In this document: positions 38,297 to 49,990 of the stretch, in pieces
Layout of the letters: each line of letters opens with the position of its first letter
Numbering within the stretch: the first letter of the stretch is position 1
Assembly (NCBI GenBank): GCA_032988165.1
Contig: JANTQF010000102.1
Span: 44,763 to 108,762 of the forward strand
DNA length: 64,000 nucleotides
Source: Emmonsiellopsis sp. PD_33
Lineage: Eukaryota; Ascomycota; Eurotiomycetes; Onygenales; Ajellomycetaceae
Direction: 5' to 3'
Notes under the pieces: generated by a model
Database searches by the model: none
Seen by the model: only the letters and a program-made list of their open reading frames with translations
What the model was told of the DNA's origin: nothing
Made by a program: the position numbers and the translations under genes

Positions 38297-40779
38297 ATGC
38301 AGTATACACCCTTTGCCTCCGACATAGACCTTGGCTTCTACAGCTCTCTAGCTTCGCTAAAGATTAACCATGACAAACTTGATGATTCTGCTCGTAAGCT
38401 GCTTGGTCTTTATGAGATCAGGTCTACTGACCGACCCGAGGCCTCCTGCCGGATGCAGATTCGTGGGACTGCATTGACCAGAGACGAGTAAGTGAAAGTA
38501 CTTGTCGTCCGACACGCCTTATCAGACAAACTAACAATCCACCATAGAGTACCTGCCGGTCATTATAGAGCCGAAGGGATGATAAAAAATGTCAATACTA
38601 TCGAGGAATACCGCAATACAGATAAAAATGCTCTTTTGTTACAAACTGCGAAGACGGTATTACACCCTATGATAGATGACGGAGATTTTGTGACTAACGT
38701 GTACACTTGGAAATAGATATGGGATGCTATCAATGATGGGACAATCTACTCATGCCCATCTCTACTGGCCTCATTTATGGTACTTTCCTTTGCCGATTTG
38801 AAAAAGTATAAGTTTTCGTATTGGTTTGCTTTCCCGGCAATACATTCATCCCCAGCCTGGACGCCCGTCCGAAACGAAACTGAAAACAGAGCAACGGGAG
38901 GAACGGTAGCCTCTGACCATTTGACTGCCGATGAAAGCACGGCCTTAGTCGAAGCGGTCCAAACATGGCGCTATGGAGTAGACGCCCGTCAACACGGCTT
39001 TTTTCTTGCAAAGAAGGATCGGCATCCAGCGAATGCTTCGCCGAGCGATGCACAAGGTGGCGGAGAGCGGAGGAATAATCAACCCCTCTCTCCGAGAGGT
39101 GAGGAGCTCGGCTTTTCGTGGAAGATTTCATCGCTTTCGGGTTTCGAAACGGACTTCTTTTCCCACACCAAATTCGAGGATCGTTTTGTATGCTTTGCCG
39201 ATCCATCCAATTATCCTGATGCACCAGGTTGGATGTTAAGGAACCTGCTGGTGCTAGTGCGCCAGCGATGGAACCTACACGAAGTTCAAATACTTAGATA
39301 CCGCGATGTTCAATCACGAAGGGATCAAGGTCGAAGCATTGTCATAAGGTTGAAGTCGGAGCCTACCCGACCCGAAGCGGCCATGCCGAAGGTCACCGGA
39401 TGGGAGCGAAACGCGTCTGGTAAACTAACAGGGAGAATTACCAACCTTGCAGAAAATATGGACCCAAAGAGGTCGGTAATTTCTATGGAATACAAATCTT
39501 TCGCTCCAACCACTAACTTTCGCATAAAATAGGTTGGCTGATCAATCAGTGGACCTCAATCTGAAGCTTATGAAGTGGAGAATCAGCCCAAATCTTGATC
39601 TCGACAAGGTTAAAGGAACCAAGTGCCTTCTACTGGGCGCGGGGACTCTGGGGAGTTATGTCGCGCGAAATTTGCTTGTGAGTGAAAATGAAATTTTTCC
39701 TAGTATCTGCAAAGGCTAATGTCCAAGTCATAGGGGTGGGGGGTTCGAAAGATCACATTTGTAGACAACGGAACTGTGTCATTTTCAAACCCCGTTAGAC
39801 AACCACTTTTTGGATTCAATGATTGCCTGGAAGGAGGAGCTAAGAAGGCACATCGCGCAGCAACTGCACTTTCAGAAATCTACCCAGGAGTTGACGCGGC
39901 TGGCCACGTGCTGTCAGTCCCAATGCCCGGGCACCCAATAATAGACCCCTCAAAAGCCGAGAGCGAATTCCAGACGCTTAAGACGCTTGTCGAGGAACAT
40001 GACGCCATATTCGTTCTGATGGATACTCGAGAATCTCGTTGGTTGCCGACCGTTATGGGTAAAGCCGGTGGAAAAATCGTGATGAACGCAGCTTTGGGTT
40101 TTGATACGTATGTTGTCATGCGGCATGGTGTGAAAAACAGCTCCGACCCAGATTCTGAGCTGGGATGCTATTTCTGTAACGACGTTGTTGCCCCAGCGGA
40201 TGTAAGTCGATGTGAGCCCTAGAAGTGACAAGTGACCTTGCGCTAATACTCCCTGAAGTCTATCAAGGACCAAACGCTCGACCAGCAATGCACAGTGACC
40301 CGCCCGGGAATTGCTGCGATAGCATCCGCTTTACTGGTTGAGTTATTTGTATCAGTATTGCAGCATCCGGACGGTCCGGCTGCATCAACGCCCTCACCAC
40401 AGAATGAAGATCAAACCGACCACCCCCTTGGGATCGTGCCCCATCAAATCAGAGGATTCTTATCAAATTTTTCGAACGTGGTCGTATCGGGCAAGAGTTA
40501 TCATTGTTGTAGTGCTTGTTCGGACAATATAATATCCGCGTACAAGGAAGAAGGTTGGAATTTTATCAAACGAGCCGTAAACCAAAGCGGGTATGTCGAG
40601 GAATTGAGCGGTTTGAAGGAGGTGAGCCTTTCCCCCATGCATCTTCTCCTCTATCAACCTCGACATATTCCACGACCGTAACTAAATCTTCATAGGTCCA
40701 ACGCCGTGCAGAGGAAGCTTCGGCTTCTCTAGACTTTGAAGAAAGCGATTTTGAAGGCAGTGACGAAGAGATAGTCTAG
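38297..40779 (+). CDS. ATG7: ubiquitin-like modifier-activating enzyme Atg7 (E1 for Atg8 and Atg12)
   Basis: Seven exons: 38,297-38,487, 38,548-38,656, 38,717-39,471, 39,533-39,677, 39,734-40,201, 40,259-40,621 and 40,696-40,779, giving 704 aa. Atg7 activates Atg12 and Atg8 for conjugation during autophagosome formation. The N-terminal domain begins MQYTPFASDIDLGFYSSL. The ATP-binding loop LLLGAGTLGSYVARN lies at about residues 383-397. The catalytic cysteine is C567 in DQQCTVTRPG. Zinc-binding cysteines appear in CYFCNDV and CSAC. The acidic C-terminus matches fungal Atg7. The exon 3 donor is the weak form AG/GTCGGT, but it alone restores the PKR-LADQSVDLNLKLMKWR reading. Ends 75 bp from convergent MRM2. 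Confidence 0.95.
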
Positions 40780-40854
40780 GGTGCTGGATATAGGCTGCGA
40801 ATCTTACGTGACCATTGTGATACTAAAGCACGAGTTCCAAGGTTTAGGAACTGA

Positions 40855-42121
40855 TTAATTGTCGGGGAGAACGGCTTCTCTGGTGGCATTATGCTTTCGC
40901 CGTAATCCAATGAAGTATGCTTCTTTTGATTCCTGGAAGGATTTTGGTCAATTGGTCACCTTGAAAACGCTATGTCCTGGAAAACATACACTGCGAGATG
41001 ATTCGGGCTTTTCGCGATGGACGGTTTGGAATAGCGCTTTTAGTTGGTTTTCCAATGCTTTATCTTCCGCGCCTTGATAGAACTTGCAAACGAAGTGACC
41101 TCCGGTTTTCAATACGTTGAAACTGAATTCCAATGCTGCTCGGCAGAGATCCTATTCTCGTCGTTAGAAATGCATGCACATAGAACACGCCCAGTATCGG
41201 CTTGTACATACCATGCTCCCAGCATGATCCCGAAAGCTCATTCCGCTCGTGTTCATCATCCTGTGATATGGGTCACTAAGACTTTTCTTCCAGAAACCAG
41301 TTGTTTGATCCCAGGGGGCGGACATGTCGCTTAAAACCACATCAACCGTCTTATCTCCAGTAGCGGTATCGGAAATATTCCCAGAATCTCCTTCAGCCTG
41401 ACTTATGTGTGAACTCGCAGTCCGTTCCCGATCGAGATAGCCTTTGCTTTCCTCGATTTCGTGCTCAGTTGTTGATTGGGAGGTAGAGTCGGAGGCATCG
41501 AATGGGCTTTGAGATAGTGCCCTTCCTCGGTCAGGGCTTCGTAGGAATTCTTGGACGTAGGCCTGTATCTGAGGCGAAAGGAAGTTTCCTTGTATCGTGG
41601 ATACGCCTTTGGGTGGTTGGGCAGGGATGATATCGACGCCGACAACACGACCATTGGGCCGCGTGAGATCAACTGCCACCTAGACGACGATTAGCATGCG
41701 AAGATGCGAGCGGAGGAATCTTCGAACCTGGGACCAAGATCCAGGAGCATAACCCTAGGACTAATATTAACATCTCGGTGTAGATAGATGGGGAGGGCAT
41801 CATTTAAAAGTACCAGATCTACGACGCTCTGACCGCGCTTGAATATACGGTGCTTCTCGTTGATCTTCAATACACGGTCAGTCTAACCTCAGTAGCATCG
41901 AGAGGGAGAGATAGAACCTGAAGAAGTTTAAAAGCTGCACGGCTTTTCAGGCCCTGCACTGTTGCTTCTCTTGAATACTTATCCTTGGCCTGCCGAGCTT
42001 GCCATCTCTTCGAAGATGCGTGTCTCTTGGATACCTCAAGCGCTTTGAGAGGGTCAATCCAAGAGGTTTCTCGTGCCGGTAGCCATATCTGGCAGAAAGG
42101 CCGTACGTGGAATAGTTTCAT
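40855..42121 (-). CDS. MRM2: mitochondrial rRNA 2'-O-methyltransferase (FtsJ/RrmJ family)
   Basis: Six exons: 42,121-41,918, 41,864-41,814, 41,754-41,728, 41,679-41,212, 41,151-40,990 and 40,932-40,855, giving 329 aa. It methylates a ribose in the large mitochondrial rRNA. The family core is RWQARQAKD, SRAAFKLLQ-INEKHRIF, VVDL-GYAPGSWSQ-VAVDL (SAM loop), VVLSDMSAPWDQTTG (catalytic Asp), FVCKFYQG (catalytic Lys) and ESKEAYFIG (catalytic Glu). Exon 3 is only 27 nt and supplies the SAM loop. A Ser/Glu-rich insert of about 70 residues sits before the VVLSDM strand. The first 50 residues are basic and fit a mitochondrial targeting signal. The start is the least certain part. Confidence 0.9.
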
Positions 42122-42548
42122 CTAGACAATGAGGATACCAGCGTATAAATGATTGATCGCGAAGGGAAAAGCGGAGATTGGCGTCGAGTTTTCAGAAGCT
42201 CGATAGGAGCAGGTTCTGGTGCGTGGCATTTGGAGAATTTTGACTTTTGGCATACTAGCTTGGCTCTGTTCCAGACATCGACACAGCCTAATAGTTAACA
42301 CTAGCTTCTTTCCACGGACGTATGATAAATCATCAAAGGGACAGTTCGGCCTTTCCATATCGGGAAATCAGCTTCTAGGGAACTGAACTAGGTGCTCTAG
42401 TAATAGAAACACACGCTTATTTGTATGTGGCTGCCTGTACTATGAGTTGAGGACAAAAAGAATTCTCCCCTCAATAAAAAAAATGTCGTGACAGTATTGA
42501 TATTGAAAAAACAGCGTGCTGCCTATATACAGTAATAAACACGATTAC
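42122..42548. other. intergenic region upstream of MRM2
   Basis: 427 bp; the minus-strand open frame at 42,122-42,358 directly precedes the MRM2 start and shows no motif. Nothing else seen. Confidence 0.5.
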
Positions 42549-44136
42549 TCAGTCCTTTGCAGCCCTAAGATCACGTCTCAAAGGAGATATCTCCGCATAC
42601 GCCTCCAACCCTCGACCACCAAGGCGTCGGCTTGGAGCACCCAAGCCAAACTGTCCTTCACGCTTACCGAGAGTCCGGAATCCACCTGGTACTCGTTTCC
42701 GCTCTTTGAAATCTTCGAACCCATCATCATCATCAAATAGAGTCCTTTCTCGGTTTCTTGGAAGCAATCTTTGCTTCTTCCCACCAGTCTTGCTTATCGC
42801 TAAGGATGAAGACTCGACTTGGCGTTTGACCGGCTGTGCAGGTTTGTCATCGTCATCGGACATCTCAGCATTCGATATAGATCTCGGCTTTTTAGTGGCC
42901 TTTGAGGGTTTGCGAGAGTTTGTAGAGTCACCCTTATTATTGGTCTTCTCGGCTCTTTTGATCGACTTGGCTGGACGTTCGGCATCAGTGTCGCTCTCAC
43001 TCATATCGGAAGACTGCGCATCAGTGCTTGTTCGATTCAGAAACGGCGTCATCGAAAAGGTAGATTTATCACCAGGAAGTGTGGGGACCTTATTGACCCT
43101 TCGGGGAGCGGCGACTGCGCCTGGTGTGGCAATCGTTATGTCTGACTCAAATCTAGAAGAAAGACTTCGCTTTTGAGATGCGGTTTCTTCTGGATGAACT
43201 GAATCTGGATCGCCTAAACTTTCAGGACGATGCGAGGTATTCCTCTCTTTTGATTCTCGTGGGTTGTCTTTTGATACGCGTAGCTTATTCCGGAGAGCGG
43301 TTAACTTGGACTCAAGGACGGATCGGTGGCGAGCCCACTCAGTGGCCTCGGCTTTCGTGTCCTTTTCAAGCTTTTCTCGTTCCCGTCTCTCTTTGGAAAG
43401 CTCCCTATTTAACTCTTCAACCTGCAAGCCCAGTCTACCATCTTCATCGCTCTGTTCGGTTCCCCTTAGCCGTGCCTTTTCCAAAGCACGTCTTTCAGTT
43501 TCGAGTTCAACCTCCAGTGAGTTTAGCTGCCGCTCTAGGGACAATTTTTCGGCAACTGAAGACTGATGAGACAAGCTCTGAGTTCTTAGGTGTTCGATTT
43601 CCGTTTTCAAGTTTGCTATTTCTCGCGTCATGGAGAGCTTTTCGGCCAGAATTTTACTAGAGTCGGCTGCAGTGGCGTGAAGCACGGCAAGGTTAGCCTA
43701 ATTGTGTATTAGTAGGAGTTCGATATCAGCTTATTCGTTTGGAGTGCTTGCCTTTAGATCATCGATCTCACGGAGTCGGACTCGAAGAGAGTTCCGCGTA
43801 GAAGCAAGATCACTCTGGGCCTGATTCAGCTGCTCCCGTGCCTCCGCACTTATCCTATCCGCTCTTTCGAGATGCCGTTTCGTTTCCTCAAGCTGGGAAA
43901 GTAGATCATATTTATCATAATCTGAAAGCATTGTGTGAACGCGTAAAATTCGATCCCGCTCATCGCCGATGACCAGCTGTGTCTGGAAAAGAGCTTTCTC
44001 ATACTCTATCTCAAGCCGCGCACTTGATATTTCAAGGGACTAGGTCATCAGTGAGCGAACGCAAAAGGGATAATGGCCGCAAATCACCACCTACCTCAGA
44101 CGCGCCAGAAAAGGTCTTTGGTTTATGGAACGCCAT
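42549..44136 (-). CDS. coiled-coil protein with basic C-terminus, function unknown
   Basis: Exons 44,136-44,095, 44,039-43,752 and 43,697-42,549 give 492 aa. I do not recognise the family. Residues 15-250 are rich in Leu, Glu, Arg and Lys with heptad-like spacing (for example LSQLEETKRHLERADRISA) and should form a long coiled coil. The rest is low-complexity, with Ser/Lys/Asp-rich stretches, a KKPRSIS segment, an acidic FDDDDGFEDF motif and a conserved-looking tail GLEAYAEISPLRRDLR. This layout suggests a nuclear or cytoskeletal scaffold, but that is inference. Intron 2 must use a GC donor (AAG/GCAAGC), because an in-frame TAG precedes exon 3 and the GTGAGA candidate nearby gives a stop. Divergent from OST3. 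Confidence 0.8.
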
Positions 44137-44509
44137 TATGATGGCAAGGTGTGTTAATGTTCCCAAACAACCCCAATTATATAAAACAGTCGCTAGGCCA
44201 TGACCCTTGACTTGATCATATTAACATCACCATTCTTCCAAAGTATGTACATGTATGTATAGGGATAGCGTCGCGGCTGGCAGGACGCGATCCATCGGAT
44301 TTTAATTTAACCGGTTCACCGAAGGGCAAACCCGCTCAAGCAGCTACGATGGATTCGGATTTACCAATCTTCCGGCTCTACTCCAGCACCTCTAACCAAA
44401 AGGACACGAAATGACAACATCATCAGCACAGGCGAACCACAATTGAACCGACGCTCACTTTCCAACATTCCTCATTCCCTCCTCCTCGGAAAAGAGGAAA
44501 CGAGCAAAT
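44137..44509. promoter_or_regulatory. divergent promoter region of the coiled-coil gene and OST3
   Basis: 373 bp between the two start codons. No named motif recognised. Confidence 0.5.
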
Positions 44510-45696
44510 ATGAGGGTGCTGTCGGTATTTGCAACAGCGTCTTGTTTGTTGACATCCTTATCCTCCGCAAAATCGACTGTCGACAAATACCAAACCTACC
44601 AAGCTTTATCGAAGTCTGCGACACCGATTGCACTTGATGATTCGATTTATAATGATTTAACGTCTAAGCCGCGGGAATACCATGCTGCTATACTTCTCAC
44701 TGCTGGTGATGTGAGATTTGGCTGTCAGCTTTGCCGCGAAGTTCACCCCGAGTGGGATCTCTTAGCCCGAAGTTGGAATAAGGGTGCTCAAAGTGATACA
44801 CCGAAATTGCTTTTCGGCACTCTAGATTTTACTCAAGGGAAGGAGACGTTCCAGAAGGTTATAAATTGATTCGCCCCAGATATAAAAAGTTAATTAACAG
44901 TAAAAGCTGATGGTTCCATGATCTAGCTCATGCTGCAAACCGCCCCAGTTCTTCTTTTCTTCCCTCCAACCACTGGTCCCGCAGCCAAAGCAGACGCGTC
45001 CCCCATCCGATATGATTTCAATGCGTAAGAAATTTACCCTACATTCCATTTTCGAGATCACTGCTAACTGTCGTGTGTAAAGACCTTTATCCGCCGACCA
45101 GATTTATGCCTGGATCAGCCGCTACCTTCCAGACGGCCATAAGCCACCTATCGTACGCCCAATCAACTATGGCCGGATTATAACAGTGACCACTTTAGTT
45201 CTTGGTCTTGTGACACTGTTCACAGTCATGTCCCCATATATTCTCCCAATCATTCAAAACCGAAACCTCTGGGCTGCCATTAGCCTAATCGCTGTTCTCC
45301 TTTTTACCAGCGGACATATGTTCAACCACATACGGAAGGTTCCATACGTGGCTGGAGATGGAAAAGGTGGCATTAGCTACTTTGCAGGCGGCTTTTCAAA
45401 CCAGTTTGGACTTGAAACGCAAATCGTTGCAGCTATTTGTGGGTTCACTTCCATTCATCCCTCCTTTTGCTGGGTGCTTTTAAGCTTGCATGATTTACTA
45501 ACCCAAATATATAGATGGTACCTTATCCTTTGCTACGATCGCACTTGCGATGAAAGTCCCCCGTATTGCGGACGCCAAATCACAGCAGATTAGCGCGATT
45601 ATCTGGGGAGTTGTCGTACTAGTTATGTACAGTTTTCTCCTGAGTGCCTTCCGAACGAAAAATGGGGGTTATCCTTTTTTCCTACCCCCTTTTTGA
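44510..45696 (+). CDS. OST3: oligosaccharyltransferase subunit Ost3/Ost6 (thioredoxin-like)
   Basis: Exons 44,510-44,857, 44,927-45,024, 45,083-45,438 and 45,515-45,696 give 327 aa. It is the oxidoreductase-type subunit of the ER oligosaccharyltransferase that helps N-glycosylate cysteine-rich proteins. A signal peptide covers about residues 1-20. The lumenal thioredoxin-like domain carries the redox pair C72-Q-L-C75. Four transmembrane segments follow (starting near VTTLVLGLVTLFTVM), separated by the family motif SGHMFNHIRKVPY and then a GGISYFAGG loop. The join at AAI-Y-GTLSFATIAL chose the donor T/GTGGGT. The next gene, RFT1, is in the same pathway and orientation. Whether it is closer to Ost3 or Ost6 cannot be decided here. 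Confidence 0.93.
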
Positions 45697-46124
45697 GTGG
45701 AACTGCCTTTTCTTAATTCTTAGCCGAAAAATCAAAGTGTGGTGATTAGGAAGATATAGATAGAATGAAAGACCTTATTGAAAGCTATTCACAGCCTTAG
45801 TTCATTGTGTCATTTTCCATTGCCAAATAGATCAAAACCCATGCTCTGAGTATTGAGAATAGTTTGTTACAAATGTAATATGGTTGTTTATCAATAATAC
45901 ATACATCCTTAGAATTGGGTGTCCTGTGGACTCACTGATAAGGAAAGCTTTCCAAGGCTATGCCCAGGCGAGTCATGTGACCGGAATTCAAGGGGCTTCC
46001 ACCTCCCAAGGTTGAAACCTCGATCAAACGTCAAGACAGGGACGTTATTTTTTGAATTGAACGGGGCTGCCCCGTAATTTGGACAGTTAACTTCCTTGTA
46101 TACCCTGACCACGCAATCACAACA
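45697..46124. other. intergenic region between OST3 and RFT1
   Basis: 428 bp with the OST3 3' end and the RFT1 promoter. No additional gene seen. Confidence 0.5.
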
Positions 46125-47879
46125 ATGGACTCTGATAGTTTTCCAGCGACTAAATGGGCGGCGAGCGGCACCACATACTTGATTCTGATTCAGGTTTTTT
46201 CTCGAGGCTTAACATTCCTCGCCAACCAGGTTCTTCTACGGTATCTATCTCCAGGGATTTTAGGCGTCGCTACACAAATAGACCTTTATGCTGTCACCGC
46301 ACTCTACTTCTCCCGCGAAAGCATCAGGGTGGCCCTTCAACGACTCCCAGCCAGCCCCAAGGGACCTGATCAAAGCGACTCTGACAAATCGGCCGATGTT
46401 GAGTCCCGCAGGTATCGGAATGAAATTCAGACTGTCGTGAATATTTCATATCTATCGGTCGCTATAGGCGGTCCTCTGATATATATTCTAGGCACCTTTT
46501 ATACACGATTCGCTCATCAGGATGTTCTCAACGTACCATACTTTGCTAGCGGACTCCAGATAGCCGGATTTGCATGCTTCGTGGAGCTTCTAACAGAGCC
46601 GTGTTTTGCTATAGTACAGCGAAAAATGCTTTTCAGGACAAGAGCAATAGTCGAAACTACCGCTGCTGTGGCTAAATCATTGACCACCTGTGGGATATCT
46701 ATTTGGGCCTCCCGGAATGGAACGGATTTGGGGGTTATCCCTTTTGCAGTCGGGCAAATGGCTTATGCATTTACCCTTCTTTGTGCATATCTCCCAGCCG
46801 TCGGTTCACATTCAAAAAGGGATGGTTTCTCTATATTTCCGCTTATGATCTCTCGGTTAGTATCTCTTTATTCCCAGCGCGCTCCTGTCGCCTAACAACT
46901 TTTAGAGGAAAGACAAAATATTTCTTGAATCTATTTTCCGCCCCGTTACTATCGCTCAGTGCCAACATATACGCCCAATCAGTGGTGAAGCATATTCTTA
47001 CACAGGGTGACTCAATGGCACTTGCAGCATTTTCGAGCCTTGAGGATCAAGGAATGTATGCTTTAGCTTCCAATTACGGCAGCCTTGCTGCGCGCATTCT
47101 CTTCCAACCCATAGAGGAAAGTTCCCGCAACATGTTTGGCAGGTTCCTCGCTCCCACCAAATCGAAGACGGCAAGTCCCGACAGCCTGGAAATGGCCAAG
47201 GCGTACCTCGGTGCGATCCTTCGCGCGTATGGGATTCTCTCGATTTTGATATGCGCGCTTGGCCCAACCATGATACCAGAGCTGCTCAAGATAATAATAG
47301 GCTCACGGTGGTCGTCTCCGGGTCTTCAGAACCTGCTTTCCAACTACTGTTATTACGTTCCTTTGCTCGCATTCAATGGCATTACGGAGGCGTTCGTGGC
47401 ATCAACCGCGACCCATTCAGAGCTACGAAAGCAGGCAGTCTGGATGGGAGCCTGCTCTGCTGGATTCATTATGGCCACCTACCTATTTTTGACGGTAGGA
47501 CAATGGGGCGCCAATGGAATAATATGGGCAAATTCAATGAATTTGATTATGCGCATTGCGTGGAGTTCTTGGTTCATCATTGAATATTTCCGAAAACTGG
47601 GGGGGGATAAATTCAGCATAACGGAAACGCTACCGAACCGCGAAACTTTTGCGGTTGGTGTCCTAGCTTATGCTACCATGTTGGGTCTGCGGCCGTCGGC
47701 TTCCCTTGGATTTTGGGACATTATCAAATCAGGCATCGTGGCGGGTTCATTTGCAGTTTTAATGTAAGTTTTCCCCATTGTTCCTTTTTCTTCTCTATCT
47801 ATGATCTAACTATCATAAAAGTCTATTTCTCGAGAGGAAATATCTCCTCCAACAGTATATCAAGATCCGCGCAGCATAA
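46125..47879 (+). CDS. RFT1: Rft1, ER membrane protein of N-glycan precursor assembly
   Basis: Exons 46,125-46,855, 46,906-47,763 and 47,822-47,879 give 548 aa. Rft1 is needed for dolichol-linked Man5GlcNAc2 to be used on the lumenal side of the ER; whether it is itself the flippase is disputed. Family features include FSRGLTFLANQVLLRYLSP near the N-terminus, SRESIRVALQR, NISYLSV, and QSVVKHILTQGD followed by FSSLEDQGMYALASNYGSL in the middle. About twelve hydrophobic segments are visible. The 50-bp first intron was placed by the frame change after LMISR. Ends 41 bp from convergent DBP3. Confidence 0.93.
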
Positions 47880-47920
47880 ACAAATACAACGCCCAAAATT
47901 CGCCCCATAACCTAGCAGAT

Positions 47921-49487
47921 CTAGTCATCGAACGTGATCTTAGTGGCTGCCTTCGTAGTATCACCCTCCCTGAAGAAGGCGCCATAAGAATCGTGCTGCT
48001 TCTTCTTCACTGTGGTACCGAATTTGAGAAGGTCCTCAGGAACATCTTGCTTAGCGCCCCTCAAAATGTTGACCAATCTACATTGGAGTTAGCAGAAGAT
48101 GCGATTAGGGATGGCAAGAAATACTTACCCGCCAGATTGGGTTTTGTCGTTTTCCGTGAACAATGTGATGGCAAGGCCGTCCAATCCTGCACGGCCAGTT
48201 CTAAGATAGATGTTAGATACGAATCCTATCAAAGGAGGTATGGCACTCTTACCTTCCAATTCGATGGACGTAGTCTTCCGTCGTCAGGGGAAATGTCACG
48301 TTTAGGACCAGCTTGACAGCAGGGATATCCAGTCCACGGGCAGCAACATCCGTAGCAACCAAAAGGGGAACAGCTCCAGACTTGAATGCATCTAAACTCT
48401 TAAAGCGTTCCGTTTGATTCATGTCACCATGAATGCCCGCAACCATAAATCCCTTCGAGCGGATAAAGCGTTCAATGCGCGTAGCCTCCTTTTTGTAAAG
48501 GCAGAAGACCAACACTTTATCCATTGCATTCTTGCCCTTCATGTACTTGTTCAGCAATTGCAAAAGCCGGTATTCCTTATCCTCTGGCTTCACAACCTCT
48601 ACAATTTGCTTGATCCTCGTATTTGCGCGAAGATCCGAGGAAAGATCACCGCCGATGGTAACCGTGACGGGTGTCTTCATAAACGTAGCTGCGAGTTTCC
48701 GGACAGATATGGGCCATGTTGCGGTAAACATGACGGTCTGGCGCTTGCTAGATGATGGCATAGTACCAACGATCTCCTTGATGTCTTGCTCGAATCCTTT
48801 ATCCAACATCCTATCTGCCTCATCTAGCACAAGGTATTTGACCTTGCTCAAGCTGAGGGAGTTGTCGCTCTGCAAGTCCTTTAGTCGACCCGGTGTTGCA
48901 ACGACCACCGATGCCTTTTTCAACGCGCGGCGTTGGTCATCCTTAGATGCCCCTCCGTATATACATGCGATACCGACGCCGCTCGGTGTGAATTTAACTA
49001 GCTGGTCGTAGATTTGGAGGGCCAGTTCTCTTGTCGGTGTGATGATAACCGCGGAGATCCGGGAAGACGAATGGGAGGCATTCACTTCGAGCACCTTTCG
49101 GACGCAAGGCACTCCGAAGGCCAGTGTCTTTCCACTTCCAGTTTCAGCGACTCCGATGACATCGCGCCCTGCGAACAAAAACGGCCAGGAGACGGATTGG
49201 ATTGGGGTGGGCTTGGAAAAGTTCGCCAGTGGTCCGTATAATTGATTCGAATCCGAAGGCAGATATGAAAACGAAGTGATGGGGCGTAATGTCGTCTCAG
49301 TTGTAGGGTCCAGGATTTGAATGGTGTTGGATTTCAAATATTCATCGATCTCGGACTGTGGAACTGCATCCAGTTCGGGGGACTGGACATAACTGGGGGC
49401 TTTAGGTTTAGCATCTTCCTTGGACTTTTTCTTCGGTCGCGACGAGAGTTCCGAATTGGAATCGGTATTCCGGCTCCGCTTTGCCAT
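47921..49487 (-). CDS. DBP3: ATP-dependent RNA helicase Dbp3 (DEAD box)
   Basis: Exons 49,487-48,253, 48,200-48,129 and 48,077-47,921 give 487 aa. Dbp3 acts in the nucleolus in 35S pre-rRNA processing for the large ribosomal subunit. The N-terminal 40 residues are Lys/Arg/Ser-rich. Helicase motifs occur in order: Q motif PTPIQSVSWP, I AETGSGKT, Ia PTRELA, Ib TPGR, II DEAD, III TAT, V ATDVAARGLD, and VI HRIGRTGRAG (made by the first splice). The start at MAKRSRN was preferred over an ATG ten codons upstream because Dbp3 proteins begin there. The C-terminus TTKAATKITFDD is typical of fungal Dbp3. Confidence 0.95.
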
Positions 49488-49990
49488 TGTTTCGTCAGTT
49501 GAGTATTGCTCGCGCAATAAACGATATTCCTGTGCGAAGAAAAGACGGCAAGTGTGGGCTTGAGGGAACTGGCCAATGCAGAGTTATTCGAGCAGAAAAG
49601 CCGCAATATAGTCGATACCTACTTGGGAGGGGGTTTGACTTAAAAAAACCAGGAATGTTGGTGGAGATTGATGGCGGTGTCAAGCCATCCAGATTTCACT
49701 TCTCCAGAAAATCGCAAGAAAAATTGAGATAGACGCCAGCGATTTTCTGCCAATCTGCCCGCCTTTGTCTTGGCGCCGCCCCTTGCGCCAAGCTTTCTTG
49801 GGCCTGCTGATGAACCAAGGCTGGAACCTTGGAAGCGTTGCATAGTATTGAAGAAAGCGAGGGATAGGGGAATTGTTCCTAGCATATTTATCACATTTTA
49901 TTCGCTGCGGAAAGATGTCTAAATACATGTGTATGACCCTAATCCTCCCATGTTTTCAGATACTCTCCATAAGCAGCCCTACACACCCTC
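49488..49990. other. intergenic region between DBP3 and the quinone oxidoreductase
   Basis: 503 bp: DBP3 promoter and oxidoreductase 3' end. Overlapping short open frames (up to 90 codons) show no motif. Confidence 0.5.

Noticed and set aside
43752..43800. GTGAGA donor for intron 2 of the coiled-coil gene
   Set aside because: Splicing from it to the TTAG acceptor gives an immediate stop codon; only the GC donor keeps the frame.
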